Of a DNA stretch of 64,000 nucleotides, positions 53,460 to 63,353 are shown piece after piece. This DNA comes from UBA4572 sp049965515 (lineage in GTDB: Bacteria > Nitrospirota > Leptospirillia > Leptospirillales > Leptospirillaceae). The translations under genes were made by a program, and so were the position numbers. The notes below the pieces were generated by a model. The model was not told the DNA's origin. It ran no database searches and was given only the letters and a program-made list of their open reading frames with translations. The stretch covers positions 1 through 64,000 of the forward strand of contig JBMFWG010000004.1 of the NCBI GenBank assembly GCA_049965515.1, read 5' to 3'. How positions within the stretch are numbered: position 1 is the first letter of the stretch; the number at the start of each line of letters is the position of its first letter.

Positions 53460-55862
53460 ATGCGCTACATCCGATTCTTCAACGAGATCAAGCTGACCGA
53501 TGTGCCGCTCGTGGGCGGAAAGAATGCGTCCCTAGGAGAGCTCTACCAGGAGCTCGTTCCGCAGGGAGTGAAGGTTCCCAACGGCTTTGCCATTACGGCC
53601 GACGCCTACTGGGCCCTTCTGGAAAAGGGCGGCATCATGAAGCCGCTTCGGGAGGCCCTCGAAGGGCTTGACCGCCACAATATCGCCGACCTTGAGCGTC
53701 GGGGCAAGATCGCCCGGGACCTGATCCTCGGAGTCAACATTCCCCAGGACATGTGGTCCGAAATTGAGGAGTCCTATGGACTTCTGGCCAAGGAGTACGG
53801 AGACTCTCCGGATGTGGCTGTTCGGAGTTCGGCCACGGCAGAGGATCTTCCCACTGCCTCCTTTGCCGGACAACAGGATACCTATCTCAATATCCGGGGT
53901 CTCCAGCAGCTCAAGGAGGCCTGCCTCAAATGCTTCGCCTCCCTCTATACCGACCGGGCGATTTCCTATCGGGTGGACCACGGATTCGATCACTTTTCCA
54001 TTGCCCTGTCCATCTGCGTGATGAAGATGGTCCGCTCGGACAAGGGTTCCTCTGGGGTTCTCTTCACTCTCGATACCGAGACGGGATTCCGGGATGTGGT
54101 CTTCATTACGGGAGCCTATGGACTCGGCGAAAATGTCGTCCAGGGAAATGTCGACCCCGACGAGTTCTATGTCTACAAGAAGACCTTCCGGGAAGGTCAT
54201 CGGTCCATTATTCGAAAAAACCTCGGGAAAAAGCAGTTTCGCATGGTCTATGCCACGGGGAATGCCAAGGTGACCGTGACCAACGAGCGTGTCTCCGAAG
54301 CCGAGGCCCAGACCTTCTGTCTGACCGATGACGAGATTCTCAAGCTTGCCGACTATGCGGTGAAGGTGGAGGAACACTATACCCGCAAGGCCGGGGTGGA
54401 TCGTCCCATGGACATGGAGTGGGCCAAGGATGGAATCTCCGGAGAGATCTTCCTGGTGCAGGCCCGGCCGGAGACGGTGGAGAGCCAGAAGAACAAGACG
54501 GACTTTCTCGAGGCCTACACCCTCGATGAAAAGAGTCGTGTCCTTCTCCGGGGCAAGGCTGTGGGGCAGCGCATTGCCTCCGGACGGGTACATGTCATTC
54601 GGGACCTTCGCCATATCCGGGACTTCAAGCCCGGTGAAATTCTGGTGGCCGAGACGACAACCCCGGACTGGGAGCCTGTGATGAAGACGGCGGCCGCCAT
54701 CATTACCAGCCGCGGAGGACGAACATGCCATGCGGCCATCGTGAGCCGCGAACTGGGGATCCCCGCGGTAGTGGGAGCCGAAGGCGCCATCGATGCCCTC
54801 TCGGACGGCCAGGAGGCGACAGTGAGCTGTGCCCAGGGCGATACGGGAATGGTCTATGAAGGGCTTCTTAAATTCCATGTCGACCGTACGGCACTCGACG
54901 CCTTCGCCCGTCCAAAGACGGCGATCATGATGAATCTGGGCGATCCCGACCAGGCCTTCGGCCTCTCCTTCATCCCCAACGACGGAGTGGGGCTGGCCCG
55001 GATGGAGTTCATCATCAACGGCTTCATCAAGATCCATCCCATGGCACTTGTTCATCCGGAAAGAATTACTGACCCCAAGATCCTCTCCCAGATCGAGTCG
55101 ATGACGGCCGGATACTCCGACATGAAGGAGTATTTTGTTGAAAAGCTGGCCTTCGGCATCGGCACGATCGCCGCTGCCTTCTATCCGAAGCCGGTGACCG
55201 TGCGCATGAGCGACTTCAAGAGCAACGAATATGCGAGTCTCATCGGAGGGGCCGACTTTGAACCCCACGAGGAGAACCCCATGCTGGGGTTCCGGGGAGC
55301 TTCCCGCTATATCAGCCCCCGCTACGAGGAGGGCTTTGCCCTGGAGTGCCAGGCGATCCGCCGGGTCCGGGAGGGGATGGGGCTGACCAATGTCAGGATC
55401 ATGATCCCCTTCTGCCGCACCATCAAGGAGGCGCGGGGGGTGATTGACGTTCTGGCCAAGAATGGACTGAGACGGGGCGAGAAGGGGCTTGAGGTGTTCG
55501 TGATGTGCGAGATCCCCAACAACGTCATCCTGATCGATGAGTTCTCCAAATATTTCGATGGCTTCTCTATCGGATCCAACGATCTGACCCAGCTGACCCT
55601 GGGCGTCGACCGCGACTCCGAAATCCTGGCGGAGAGCTTCGACGAGCGGGATCCGGGGGTCCAGGCCTTTATCCGCATGGCGGTGGAGGGGACCAAGAGA
55701 AACCGCGTCCACTCCGGGATCTGCGGTCAGGCGCCGAGCGATTTCCCCGAGATCGCCAAGGCTCTGGTGGAGATGGGGATCGAGTCCATTTCCCTGAATC
55801 CCGATACCGTCATCAAGACAACCCTTCAGATTCTCGAAGTGGAAAAGAACATGAAGAAGTAA
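53460..55862 (+). CDS. ppsA: Phosphoenolpyruvate synthase (pyruvate, water dikinase)
   Basis: 800 residues, close to E. coli PpsA (792). N-terminal ATP-grasp region (LVGGKNASLGELYQEL, VAVRSSATAEDLPTASFAGQ), phosphohistidine domain with the catalytic His in GGRTCHAAIVSRELGIPAV, and C-terminal PEP-binding barrel (LGFRGASRYISP, IGSNDLTQLTLGVDRDS, CGQAPSDFP). Converts pyruvate and ATP to PEP, AMP and phosphate: gluconeogenic, and needed when carbon is fixed through pyruvate. The ATG with AAAGGA is preferred over one 12 codons upstream. Confidence 0.95.
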   Translation: MRYIRFFNEIKLTDVPLVGGKNASLGELYQELVPQGVKVPNGFAITADAYWALLEKGGIMKPLREALEGLDRHNIADLERRGKIARDLILGVNIPQDMWSEIEESYGLLAKEYGDSPDVAVRSSATAEDLPTASFAGQQDTYLNIRGLQQLKEACLKCFASLYTDRAISYRVDHGFDHFSIALSICVMKMVRSDKGSSGVLFTLDTETGFRDVVFITGAYGLGENVVQGNVDPDEFYVYKKTFREGHRSIIRKNLGKKQFRMVYATGNAKVTVTNERVSEAEAQTFCLTDDEILKLADYAVKVEEHYTRKAGVDRPMDMEWAKDGISGEIFLVQARPETVESQKNKTDFLEAYTLDEKSRVLLRGKAVGQRIASGRVHVIRDLRHIRDFKPGEILVAETTTPDWEPVMKTAAAIITSRGGRTCHAAIVSRELGIPAVVGAEGAIDALSDGQEATVSCAQGDTGMVYEGLLKFHVDRTALDAFARPKTAIMMNLGDPDQAFGLSFIPNDGVGLARMEFIINGFIKIHPMALVHPERITDPKILSQIESMTAGYSDMKEYFVEKLAFGIGTIAAAFYPKPVTVRMSDFKSNEYASLIGGADFEPHEENPMLGFRGASRYISPRYEEGFALECQAIRRVREGMGLTNVRIMIPFCRTIKEARGVIDVLAKNGLRRGEKGLEVFVMCEIPNNVILIDEFSKYFDGFSIGSNDLTQLTLGVDRDSEILAESFDERDPGVQAFIRMAVEGTKRNRVHSGICGQAPSDFPEIAKALVEMGIESISLNPDTVIKTTLQILEVEKNMKK

Positions 55863-55900
55863 GCCGATTGCCCCGGTGGGCCAATCAGGACTCGACGTTG

Positions 55901-55935
55901 CCGGCGTTTTCGAAAGTGGAAACGCCGGTTTTTTT
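55901..55935 (+). terminator. Rho-independent terminator after ppsA
   Basis: CCGGCGTTTTC and an AAACGCCGG arm form a stem with a small loop, followed by seven T, 38 bp past the ppsA stop. Confidence 0.85.
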
Positions 55936-56023
55936 GTCTTTTTTTCATGGGGGATTGGAGCCGGAATGATCGTTCCTGAAAGGAACAATGAAACGAACGA
56001 AAAAAATTAGAAGAGATCGTCGC

Positions 56024-56206
56024 TCAGTGGAAGCCAATGGGCCCTTGGGGGGTCAGCCCTGAAATGATTTGCGGCTGGGTCAACAAGCAATAGAGAATCC
56101 CTCCGGCCACCAGGCCGATCAAGAGAACGACCAGTCCAGAGCACAGGACTTTTTTCCCGGGATCTGCCGTTCCCTGTTTGTTATGGGAACATGTCGGTGT
56201 CAGCAT
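56024..56206 (-). CDS. Tiny single-span membrane protein
   Basis: 60 residues with GGAGGA five bases before the ATG. A Lys-Lys-flanked hydrophobic helix (VLCSGLVVLLIGLVAGGILYCLL) occupies residues ~20-42. The short hydrophilic N-terminus carries HNK/Cys residues. No family recognised. It lies 229 bp upstream-side of the der 3' end on the same strand, possibly co-transcribed. Confidence 0.5.
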   Translation of the reverse strand: MLTPTCSHNKQGTADPGKKVLCSGLVVLLIGLVAGGILYCLLTQPQIISGLTPQGPIGFH

Positions 56207-56435
56207 CTCCGTCCTCCCGACCCGATTTACCGCAAGGATCCTCTCCTGCAGACAAGCATCATCCTCTTCGTGCCTTCTCCGGGATCTTGGGACGCGGTCT
56301 CTTTGGGGAATACCCCTTCACGCTGAGTCACGTCTTGTACTTTCAGTCTACACCCGGAGAGGGGGTTGGGAAATCCTCCCTTCCTGGGGGACCCTCAAAT
56401 CTCTTCGGTAGGTTTCGCGATGGAAAACAGGGAGG

Positions 56436-57842
56436 TCATTCCCCTTCTTTTTTTCCTCGAGGTCTGAGAAGAAAGGGAACGCCGGTAAAGGGATGGGCCT
56501 CCCGGATCTTTCGGGAGAGAAATTGAAGGTAGGTGGGCGAGAGCCCGTCCGGGTGGTTCGAGAAAAGATGGATCACGGTGGGGGCGATCTGAACCTGAGT
56601 GGCGTAAAGAATGCGGACGGCGCCGGTCTTGAGGCGAGGGGGAGGTGTGTGTTCCACGACCGGAAGAATGGCCCGGTTGAGGGCACTCGTTCCGATCCGT
56701 CGATAGTACCAGCTTCGGACGGTATCGATATGGCGGAACAGTGCCGGGATATTTTTTCCGGTCAGCCCCGAAAGCGCGATCACCGGTGCAAAGGCCAGAA
56801 AGGGGTACCGCTCCCCGAGCTTCGTGAGGTCCGGGGCCTCCTTTGGATCGGTCGCATCCCATTTGTTGAAGACCAGGACCAGTCCCCGGCGGGCATCGAT
56901 TACCTGGCGGATGATCCGAAGGTCTCCGTCGGTCAGGCCGTCGGGGGTGGAGATCAGGACAACGGCAATTTCGGCCTGGATCAGGGTGCGCTCGGTCCGG
57001 ATGATCCCGTACATCTCGGAGGCCTCGGCAATCTTGCCCCGCTTGCGGATGCCGGCGGTGTCGACGAAACGATAGGGACGTCCCTTCCAGGTCACCAGGG
57101 TATCGATGGCGTCTCGTGTGGTTCCCGGAAGGGGGCTTGTGACCAAGCGTTCTTCCCCCAGCAAATGGTTGATGAGGGTCGACTTGCCGACGTTGGGGCG
57201 GCCAATGACGGCGATGCGGGCCGGCTCCTCCAGACGCTTGAGAATGCGTTCCCGAATCTCCTCCTCGGAGAGATCTCCCAAAACCAGACGATGGGCTTCC
57301 ATCGGGTCATCGGGGGCGGACGGGAGGTACGGGGCAAGAGGCGCGAGGAGCTCGTCCATGCCCAGTCCATGCAAGGCGGAGACCGGAACCAGAGGTGTCA
57401 CTCCATACTTGTAGAAGTCGGCCATCAAAAGACTCTCCCGGGTGGGAGCATCGCTTTTGTTGACCGCATAGACAGCCGGCTTTCCCGAGGCCCGGATTTT
57501 TTCCACGACCTCCCGGTCCATGGGGTTGTAGCCCTCCCTGGCATCGAAGAGGTAGATCAGAAGATCGGCCTCTTCCAGGGCAAAGAGAGCCTGCTTCCGG
57601 ATGGCCTCCCCCAGAGGATGGTCGTCCCCGAAGAGGATGCCTCCGGTGTCGACGAGGCGATAGGCGTAGGGACCCTGGGTGACCGTGGCGTAATGGCGGT
57701 CACGGGTCACGCCGGGCATGTCCATGGTAATGGCCCGGTTTTCCCCCAGAAGGCGATTGAAGAGGGTGGACTTGCCGACGTTGGGGCGGCCAAGGATGGC
57801 CACCAGCGGAAGCGCAGGGGGAACGTCTTTGTCAGAACTCAT
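56436..57842 (-). CDS. der: Ribosome biogenesis GTPase Der
   Basis: 468 residues with two G domains: ILGRPNVGKSTLFNRL ... DTGGIL ... NKSD, and VIGRPNVGKSTLINHL ... DTAGIRKRG ... NKWD. A C-terminal KH-like domain follows (~375-468, ending in the basic PFLLRPRGKKEGE). Der acts in 50S subunit assembly. GGAG precedes the ATG. Length is typical. Confidence 0.96.
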   Translation of the reverse strand: MSSDKDVPPALPLVAILGRPNVGKSTLFNRLLGENRAITMDMPGVTRDRHYATVTQGPYAYRLVDTGGILFGDDHPLGEAIRKQALFALEEADLLIYLFDAREGYNPMDREVVEKIRASGKPAVYAVNKSDAPTRESLLMADFYKYGVTPLVPVSALHGLGMDELLAPLAPYLPSAPDDPMEAHRLVLGDLSEEEIRERILKRLEEPARIAVIGRPNVGKSTLINHLLGEERLVTSPLPGTTRDAIDTLVTWKGRPYRFVDTAGIRKRGKIAEASEMYGIIRTERTLIQAEIAVVLISTPDGLTDGDLRIIRQVIDARRGLVLVFNKWDATDPKEAPDLTKLGERYPFLAFAPVIALSGLTGKNIPALFRHIDTVRSWYYRRIGTSALNRAILPVVEHTPPPRLKTGAVRILYATQVQIAPTVIHLFSNHPDGLSPTYLQFLSRKIREAHPFTGVPFLLRPRGKKEGE

Positions 57843-57889
57843 CGGGGTCTCCGGAAGTGTTTCGGGGGCGTGGAAGAAGCGGGAGAAGT

Positions 57890-58075
57890 CTAGTCCCGGT
57901 CGAGGAACTTGGGACGGTCGGTATAGTCGGGAGGCGGGGTCCGACGAATGAACCGGTTATAGATCCACTGGCCAAAGAGGGTGGCCAGTCCTCCGGCAAA
58001 GAGAAAGACAAATCCCAACATCAGAATCTTGCCCATGTGGTTGACCATGGGGTATTGCGGATGTCCCGAGTTCAT
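57890..58075 (-). CDS. Small single-span membrane protein upstream of der
   Basis: 61 residues, ATG with GGGAGGGA. One hydrophobic helix (ILMLGFVFLFAGGLATLFGQ) then a basic amphipathic segment (IYNRFIRRTPPPDYTDRP). This resembles short DUF2905-type proteins, which share a single helix and a basic tail, but I cannot be sure. It is 47 bp from der and probably co-transcribed. Confidence 0.55.
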   Translation of the reverse strand: MNSGHPQYPMVNHMGKILMLGFVFLFAGGLATLFGQWIYNRFIRRTPPPDYTDRPKFLDRD

Positions 58076-58268
58076 CGATCCCTCCCTGACTCTTAATAAT
58101 CTCACTATACACCCTTTGACAAACCCCTCGCAATTTTTGAGCGACCGGGGGACTCCCCGAAGGAGGATCTGCAAGATTTTGCCAGACGGGATCACCTGAG
58201 ATAAAATCAAAAAGGGAAGAGGACCTTTGTCCGGATGCTCCAAATGAAAACACAAAGAGAGGATCTCC

Positions 58269-59627
58269 ATGTCAATGGAGGAACAAGATGGGCCGAAGCC
58301 TTACCGGGTTCTGATTCTCGGGGCGGGATTCGGAGGGCTTTATACGGGCGTCCTCCTCTCGCAGATCCTTGGAAAACGCGCTCCCAACGTCTGGATCACC
58401 GTTGTGGACAGGCAGAACTACTTTCTCTTTACCCCGATGCTCCATGCGGTCGCCACCGGAGCTCTGGAGCCCCGGTATGTCGCCCACTCCATCCGCAAGA
58501 TCTTCCGGAAGACGCGGGTCCATGCCCATGTCGGGGAGGTTGAGCGGATCGATCTTGAGAACCGGCAGGTGATCACTCCCCACCGCGCCTTGCCCTACGA
58601 CGAACTGGTGATCTCCCTGGGATCCGAAACCAACTTCTTCGGCAATCGCGACCTCGAACGCCGGGCCTTTACCTTGAAGAGCCTTGAGGACGCCGTCCGG
58701 ATCAACAACCACATTATCCGGCAGTTTGAAAAGGCTTACTGGGAGGACGACCAGGAAAGGAAGCGGGCCCTCCTGACCTTCGTGGTGGTCGGTGGCGGAC
58801 CCACGGGAGTCGAGCTGGCCGGAGAGATCTACGAATATGCGGTGCGAGAGCTTCTTCGGGACTTCGGCCGGCGCATCGACCGATCGGATATCCGGGTGAT
58901 TCTTTTGGAGGCCACGGGCCGGATCCTGCCCTCCCTGCCCGACAGGCTCTCTACCGAAGCGATTCGCAGGCTCACGGAAATTGGGATCGAAGTTCATCTT
59001 GAAACTCGTCTCGAGAGCTGGGACGGAGAGCTCGTGCGCTTTTCAAGTGGAGAAAGTCTCCCGGCCGGAACCCTGGTCTGGGCGGCGGGGGTCAAGACCA
59101 ACCCCCTGGTTCGGGAACTTCCCCTGGACAAGGATCCCCAAGGACGTATTGTTGTCCGAGCGACCCTCGAGGCCAAGAGCATGGATCATGTCTGGGTTCT
59201 GGGCGACAATGCCCACTCCGTCGATCCTTTCGAGCAGAAACCCTATCCCCCCACGGCCCAGACCGCCGTCCGCCAGGCCCGGGTGGTGGCCCACAACATT
59301 GCCGCCCGGATTCTCAACCGGCCCGAGAAGATCTTTGCCCACCACCATGTGGGGGGCTTTGTCTCTATCGGGGACAATTATGCTCTTCTGTCGGCGAAGC
59401 AGTTTACCCTCACGGGGATTCTGGGGTGGTTTCTCTGGAATATTGTTTACATCCACAAGCTGCCCATCATCCGGTATCGCCTCTTTTCGACCTTCGGGCT
59501 TTTCCTGAAGGTCTTGTTCGAGCGGGCGACTACCGAGATCGATCTCTGCTCGAAGCCCCCCCCTTCCGGGAAGAGCCTCTCCCGGGACGAACTCTCCAAA
59601 AATCGTGGAGAGAGGCAAGCCGGATAG
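58269..59627 (+). CDS. ndh: Type II NADH dehydrogenase (NDH-2)
   Basis: 452 residues. Two Rossmann motifs: ILGAGFGGLYTGVLL for FAD and VVVGGGPTGVELAGEIYEYA for NADH. The FAD-closing segment is VWVLGDNAHSV, and AQTAVRQARVVAHNIAARI follows. The C-terminus (GWFLWNIVYIHKLPIIRYRL) is the amphipathic membrane anchor. It oxidises NADH and reduces quinone without pumping protons. GAGAGG lies six bases before the ATG. Monocistronic as far as seen. Confidence 0.93.
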   Translation: MSMEEQDGPKPYRVLILGAGFGGLYTGVLLSQILGKRAPNVWITVVDRQNYFLFTPMLHAVATGALEPRYVAHSIRKIFRKTRVHAHVGEVERIDLENRQVITPHRALPYDELVISLGSETNFFGNRDLERRAFTLKSLEDAVRINNHIIRQFEKAYWEDDQERKRALLTFVVVGGGPTGVELAGEIYEYAVRELLRDFGRRIDRSDIRVILLEATGRILPSLPDRLSTEAIRRLTEIGIEVHLETRLESWDGELVRFSSGESLPAGTLVWAAGVKTNPLVRELPLDKDPQGRIVVRATLEAKSMDHVWVLGDNAHSVDPFEQKPYPPTAQTAVRQARVVAHNIAARILNRPEKIFAHHHVGGFVSIGDNYALLSAKQFTLTGILGWFLWNIVYIHKLPIIRYRLFSTFGLFLKVLFERATTEIDLCSKPPPSGKSLSRDELSKNRGERQAG

Positions 59628-59723
59628 ACCCCTGGGTCCCGCGCGTTTCTTCTGGAGCTTCTCCCGGCGCCTCCTTATCCGGAGGGGGCGAGCCAGGGCC
59701 CCTTGTATTTCGGAGCCCTCCAT

Positions 59724-59755
59724 TCTGAGGCTCCTCCGGTCTGAGGCTCCTCCGG
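59724..59755. repeat. Perfect 16-bp tandem duplication
   Basis: TCTGAGGCTCCTCCGG occurs twice head to tail between the convergent ndh and lipoprotein genes. The first copy can also pair with GGAGCC at 59712-59717 to form a stem without a T-run. Confidence 0.7.
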
Positions 59756-59796
59756 GAATCTCTCTCTTTCCTCCGCCTTTTGCCTTCGGGATCCTC

Positions 59797-61380
59797 CTAG
59801 TTTGTGACCTCCAGTGTATAGTTGAGAACCGTTTCGTTATCTACTTTGTCAAAGCCATTTATTGTAAACGCATAGGTGGCCGTCTTGCAGTTATTGGGCG
59901 GGGCGGTGAAGGTGAAGCTGAACTGGCCTGTGGTGGAGTTGACGGAGGTATAGCTCACGGAGATCCCTGTGTTGGTAGGAGATGTCTCTTGGACCGAAAC
60001 AGACGATGGCCCTGAAAGATTGTCCTGGAGGATTCCGCTCACGGTGACAGGGGTGGGAGAGCCGGTGCAGCCGGGAGAGTCGAGCCCCCCGTTTGCGGGG
60101 TTGAGGTTGGTAATGGTGGGCGGCACATTGTCGATGGTGAAGAGGGTGGTGGTCGTCTGCGTATTCCCGGCGTAGTCGGTGGCCGTGGCGCTCAGGGAGG
60201 CGGGACCGGAGGGGCTTTTGGTGGTGTCGATCTCGGCCAGGACAGGATTTCCGGTAAGCTCTCCCCCGGGAAGGACAATGCCACTTCCTGTGATGACGAG
60301 GGTGGCGATGCCCAGGCTGTCGGTGGCGGAGGCGATGACGCTGATGGTCTTGTTCACGAAGGTGGCGGAGGTCGGATTTGAGATGGTGACCTGCGGGGTG
60401 CCGGGGTCGGGAAGAACGGGAGAGGGAGAGGACGGAAAGAGGGGACCGGTATTCATCGCCACGCCGTTGAGGATCCCGTCGGTGGTCTGGGGTGTGAGTC
60501 CGGACTGGTTCTGCCCGCTCCAGAGAAAGATGAGGGCCTCGGCGGTGAGCTCCTGGCGCAGGGACTCCCCGGAGAGAGTATACCCGTAATAGGTGAGGGG
60601 AGTGGGGTTGCCGGGGGCCAGTCCGTTGAAGACCCCGTCTCCCAGGTCCTCTTCGAGAAGGGGGAGAAGACCCAGGGGATTGGCCGTTCCCGGGGCCAGA
60701 TTCTGGGTCTGGCTGATGTGGTTTGTGAACTGGGAGAGTCCGGCCAGGAGAAGGCCGTAAATTCCGGAGGCATTGGCGGAGGCGGGGCCCGATGCCATGT
60801 TCGAGGGAGGGACCTCCGCCGGGTCAAAGCCCAGAAAGCCGCTCCAGTCGGTCTGGGCCTTGGTCACGGCCTGCTCTAGGGTGCGCCCTTGGGTGGCCAG
60901 CGTCTGGGCTTCGGTTGCCTCAAGCGAGGAGAAGGGGGTGAGCACAACCATGGTATGGGTCAGATCTGACGCCGGAATGAGGGCCGTCAGGGAGACCCCG
61001 GTGGGGGTCGTGATTGTGGCTCCGGAGGCGATGTCGATGTTGGTTCCTCCCGTCAGGGTAAAGCTCACCGGACCTCCGGAGAGGTCGAAAAGAGAGGTGA
61101 TCTGGAAGCGTCCATCTCGCCCCGTCGTGACGGTCCCCAGCGGAACGAGGGAGCCGTCCGACTGATACTGGGCGACCGCCACCGACCCCCCGCTGATGGG
61201 TCCGTCCATGGCCACCCCCGACACGGAGTAGAGGGAGGGGCCGGAGAGGGATTCGTTGGCCGAGCCGGGAAAGGCCAGGACCCCTCCCTTGCATCCGCCG
61301 AGGGAAGAGAGAGCGACAAGGGTCAACAGAGAGGAAAAGAGAGGCAACAGACGCCTAAAAGGCCTGAAAAAGAGGGGCAT
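59797..61380 (-). CDS. Secreted lipoprotein with Ig-like domains
   Basis: 527 residues. The chosen ATG has TGGAG about seven bases upstream and gives a lipobox SSLGGC at ~residue 30; a GTG-region start 17 codons earlier is less likely. Low-complexity Ser/Thr/Gly content. An N-terminal carboxypeptidase-like beta domain (ALDGPISGG-type: VSGVAMDGPISGGSVAVAQY) is followed by a helical middle and C-terminal Ig-like repeats (VTISNPTSATFVNKTISVIA; PPTITNLNPANGG). Probably a cell-surface protein. It follows a barrel gene on the same strand. Confidence 0.7.
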   Translation of the reverse strand: MPLFFRPFRRLLPLFSSLLTLVALSSLGGCKGGVLAFPGSANESLSGPSLYSVSGVAMDGPISGGSVAVAQYQSDGSLVPLGTVTTGRDGRFQITSLFDLSGGPVSFTLTGGTNIDIASGATITTPTGVSLTALIPASDLTHTMVVLTPFSSLEATEAQTLATQGRTLEQAVTKAQTDWSGFLGFDPAEVPPSNMASGPASANASGIYGLLLAGLSQFTNHISQTQNLAPGTANPLGLLPLLEEDLGDGVFNGLAPGNPTPLTYYGYTLSGESLRQELTAEALIFLWSGQNQSGLTPQTTDGILNGVAMNTGPLFPSSPSPVLPDPGTPQVTISNPTSATFVNKTISVIASATDSLGIATLVITGSGIVLPGGELTGNPVLAEIDTTKSPSGPASLSATATDYAGNTQTTTTLFTIDNVPPTITNLNPANGGLDSPGCTGSPTPVTVSGILQDNLSGPSSVSVQETSPTNTGISVSYTSVNSTTGQFSFTFTAPPNNCKTATYAFTINGFDKVDNETVLNYTLEVTN

Positions 61381-61446
61381 GGACAACTCCAGTGTCAAGG
61401 GGTCAGACGGGTCAGCGGTATCGGGACGCATCAGCGAAGAAGAGGT

Positions 61447-61995
61447 TTAAAATGAGACGGCGATCCCCAGGAAGGTCCGGTCGAAGGAGAGAGTGCCTGG
61501 ACTAGCGCCGGCAAGGGATCCCGAGACCGGGATGAACCAGCGCTCCTCCAGGGAGAGTCCTACCGAGCGGGTGAATTGAAAGCCCCCGCCCCCTCCGACA
61601 TCGATCTCTCCCCAGAAGTCCCGGGCGCTTTCAGGGCTCGAGAGATCGGCCAGCGCCCCGCCGCCTCCGGCGACGACATAAAAAAAGAGCCGGGAGGTGG
61701 GGTGGATCTCGTAGACGAGATTGCCGGTCAGGGTCGTGGCCGAGAGATGGCAGTTCTGGCAGAGGGAGGTGCCGTAGCCGGCATCGATCTCCCCGGCCAG
61801 GTTGGGCAGGAAAAAGTCACGGAGATTGGCCCCCAGGGCCAGTCCACCATTTTCCACGCCGAAAGAGGGGGTCAGGACAAGGGGGGGCTCCGTCTCCGCA
61901 AGGGCCGGGGAGACGGGAGAAAAGAGGAGTCCTTCCACGAGTAGCAGGGAGATGAGGGCAAGACAACGCAAAAAATGAAAGAATTCGAACGGCAT
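61447..61995 (-). CDS. Small outer-membrane beta-barrel protein
   Basis: 182 residues with a signal peptide (cleavage near ALA|ETEPP). Alternating strands with Gly/aromatic pattern (FFYVVAGGGGALADL, WGEIDVGGGGGFQFTRSVG) end in a C-terminal Phe (LGIAVSF), the usual OMP terminus. A CQNC pair in the second strand region is unusual for barrels. It lies 66 bp upstream of the Ig-like lipoprotein gene, so the two may work together at the surface. Confidence 0.7.
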   Translation of the reverse strand: MPFEFFHFLRCLALISLLLVEGLLFSPVSPALAETEPPLVLTPSFGVENGGLALGANLRDFFLPNLAGEIDAGYGTSLCQNCHLSATTLTGNLVYEIHPTSRLFFYVVAGGGGALADLSSPESARDFWGEIDVGGGGGFQFTRSVGLSLEERWFIPVSGSLAGASPGTLSFDRTFLGIAVSF

Positions 61996-62207
61996 GAGGT
62001 GAGAACTCCTTGTCGAAGGACGTCAGGGCAACGACAAACGGGCGGGAGGAATGCAGGATCTGTGCCAGAGAGGGCCAGGAAGGTCCAACTCCTTGAGGAG
62101 GTGTCCATTGTGAGGGGAGTCGCAAGGGAAGATCCCGAGGGAAAAGGGAGGGATTCCCGCCAGATTCGGCGGAATGACAACGAGAATCACTCTTGGGAGA
62201 TCTCTCC

Positions 62208-63353
62208 GTGAGTCTCCGGGGGAGCGGGGAAGACGGGGCAGCAAATCTCGGGATCGAGTCCTGCCTGCCCCTTCTGTTACCGCTTTTTCGGGCGGGAGTT
62301 CCAGTGTGGCTGGTGGGCGGGGCGGTTCGGGATGCCCTGGAACACCGGTCTCCCCGGGACTTTGATTTTGTCGCCGGGGCGGATGTGGGAACCCTCCGTT
62401 CTCTTCTTCCCCAGGCCGTTCCCGTGGGAGGACGGATTCCGACCCTTGTCCTCTCCCGGGGGAAGGGGCAGTCTCCCCTCCAGCTCTTGGCCGGGGATCG
62501 GGGGATTCTGCCGGATCTTGAACGACGGGATTTTTCAATCAATGCGATGGCCTGGCTGGTGAGTGGGGCGGGCCTTTGCGGGGAGATCCTCGATCCCTTC
62601 GGCGGACGGGAAGATCTCACGATCGGGCGCCTTCGGGTTCCGCTTGCCTTTCGCGATCCCTTCCGGGAAGATCCGGTGCGGGTCCTGAGGCTCTGCCGCT
62701 TTGTGGCCACTCGAGGGTTTACGGTTGAGCCGGCCACCCTATCAATGGCCAGGAGGGCCCTCGATGATCTGGCCGGTGTGGCCGGAGAGCGCCGGCTTCG
62801 GGAGATTGGGCTCTTTTGGGAGGGGGAGGCGATCGGGCGGGTCCTTCAGACTCTTCCGGGAGACTTCTGTGGGGAGGTCCTGCGTGCCGGGATCTTTGGC
62901 CGCAATCTCGCGAGGTTGCCCGTGTCATGGCCCCGGGAGGCGCTTTCGCAGGCGATTAAGGCCGGAACGGGATCAGGGCTTGTGCGATTGTGGATCTTTG
63001 CCTGGGAAGTGGCCGGACCGGAGGGAGGAGAGGAGAGACGGTGGGGGCGGAGCCTGTGGGGGGAGAGGGCAGGGGTCGACCTTCCCCTGTCCCGACGCGA
63101 CCGGCATCGTCTTTTGGCCCTGGACCGTCAGCGGAGTGCCTTGCGTGGGTGGATTGCTGCCGGCCCCCCGTCTCCCCGGGATCTGGCGGGTTTGGGGAGG
63201 GATCCCTTCCTGGGAGAGGGGGCGCGTCTGGTGGCCCGGGATCTTCCCGAAGAACGTCGGGATCTCTTTTTTCAATGGGTGAGACAGCGTGAGCGGGAGA
63301 GCCAGGCTCTTCTTGCCGGAAGGCTCAGGATCCTCCCACGGCGCAGGAGTTGA
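62208..63353 (+). CDS. CCA-adding enzyme/poly(A) polymerase family protein
   Basis: 381 residues from GTG with GGGAG seven bases upstream (TTG five codons earlier is possible). Class II nucleotidyltransferase head: VWLVGGAVRDAL, RDFDFVAG (the DxD metal site), RRDFSINAMAW and EDPVRVLRLCRF. The C-terminal half is Arg-rich with no HD motif. It either completes tRNA 3' CCA ends or adds A residues. The tRNA in this window already encodes CCA, so a repair or A-adding role is possible. Confidence 0.85.
   Translation: MSLRGSGEDGAANLGIESCLPLLLPLFRAGVPVWLVGGAVRDALEHRSPRDFDFVAGADVGTLRSLLPQAVPVGGRIPTLVLSRGKGQSPLQLLAGDRGILPDLERRDFSINAMAWLVSGAGLCGEILDPFGGREDLTIGRLRVPLAFRDPFREDPVRVLRLCRFVATRGFTVEPATLSMARRALDDLAGVAGERRLREIGLFWEGEAIGRVLQTLPGDFCGEVLRAGIFGRNLARLPVSWPREALSQAIKAGTGSGLVRLWIFAWEVAGPEGGEERRWGRSLWGERAGVDLPLSRRDRHRLLALDRQRSALRGWIAAGPPSPRDLAGLGRDPFLGEGARLVARDLPEERRDLFFQWVRQRERESQALLAGRLRILPRRRS

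Noticed and set aside
53532..55988. 818-residue frame antisense to ppsA
   Set aside because: Shadow of a clear PEP synthase; the composition is His/Asp/Gly-rich without domain signs.
59724..59755. Tandem 16-bp copies as a mini CRISPR or integron site
   Set aside because: Only two copies without spacers and no associated genes.
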